Below, one piece after another: positions 43,043-43,068 of a DNA stretch of 43,068 bases (within the stretch, counting starts at the first letter, position 1; each line of letters starts with the position of its first letter). The position numbers and the translations under genes are program-made. The notes beneath the pieces were generated by a model. It was not told the origin of the DNA and did not search any database. It worked only from the letters and a program-made list of their open reading frames with translations. The DNA comes from Candidatus Gastranaerophilales bacterium (GTDB lineage: Bacteria > Cyanobacteriota > Vampirovibrionia > Gastranaerophilales > Gastranaerophilaceae), in NCBI GenBank assembly GCA_944326675.1, contig CALVET010000020.1, forward strand, positions 1-43,068, written 5' to 3'.

Positions 43043-43068
43043 TGTTTTCACCTCCTTTTTAGGAACTT

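Overview
The window looks like chromosome from a low-GC (about 30% by eye), diderm, anaerobic bacterium. Diderm features are a TolC-type outer-membrane channel and a MacA-type periplasmic adaptor. Anaerobic features are a four-subunit ferredoxin-dependent 2-oxoacid oxidoreductase, a ferredoxin-nitroreductase fusion and a membrane pyrophosphatase, with no respiratory or photosynthetic genes in view. The mix of housekeeping genes, together with small hypothetical proteins carrying 'PINF.AFKG' or 'CPHG...CPICSGMG' leaders, recalls gut Melainabacteria/Vampirovibrionia (Gastranaerophilales). That placement is an inference from memory and no search was run.

Layout. 1-221: 3' part of RNase P RNA with its terminator. 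226-3451: a thiol-redox divergon, with trxB and a zinc dehydrogenase leftward and a membrane thioredoxin plus CcdA rightward. 3541-5952: a divergent membrane pyrophosphatase. 5973-6724: a HigB/HigA-like pair in an unusual convergent arrangement. 6778-9080: fabI, two small coiled-coil proteins, an exported parvulin and a probable 6S RNA. 9079-13395: EamA transporter, gyrB and a ferredoxin-nitroreductase. 13397-17674: lineage-type membrane or exported proteins and a radical SAM protein. 17805-22541: an intact tolC-macA-macB(ATPase)-macB(permease) efflux operon. 22592-23022: a GC-rich island of degenerate repeats. 23000-25102: a methionine-gamma-lyase-family PLP enzyme and an RpoD-like sigma factor. 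25103-25603: a 500-base gap with a perfect 17-bp inverted repeat and a putative small RNA or attenuator. 25604-28347: the 2-oxoacid:ferredoxin oxidoreductase operon. 28350-28574: a small XRE regulator whose start is out of phase. 28617-32589: a membrane protein of unknown function and two transporters. 32589-35747: a dnaA-thiS-purH-MFS operon. 35891-42265: a glycosidase-like exported protein, a 1009-residue coiled-coil protein, RicT and RsfS. 42296-43042: yajQ and rpsU.

Working together: TrxB, the tethered thioredoxin and CcdA can carry reducing power from NADPH across the membrane. KorABCD reduces ferredoxin, which the nitroreductase fusion could use. The pyrophosphatase turns biosynthetic PPi into an ion gradient. 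A 6S-like RNA and an accessory sigma factor suggest global control of RNA polymerase. Several genes have a -10 box ending 6-7 bases before the start codon and no Shine-Dalgarno sequence, which suggests leaderless mRNAs.

The items most worth a second look are the DnaA with a shortened and altered DNA-binding signature, the convergent toxin-antitoxin pair, the out-of-phase XRE gene, the GC-rich repeat island, and the two overlapping unknown genes at 13397-15542, one with a zinc-knuckle-like motif and one with an internal duplication.
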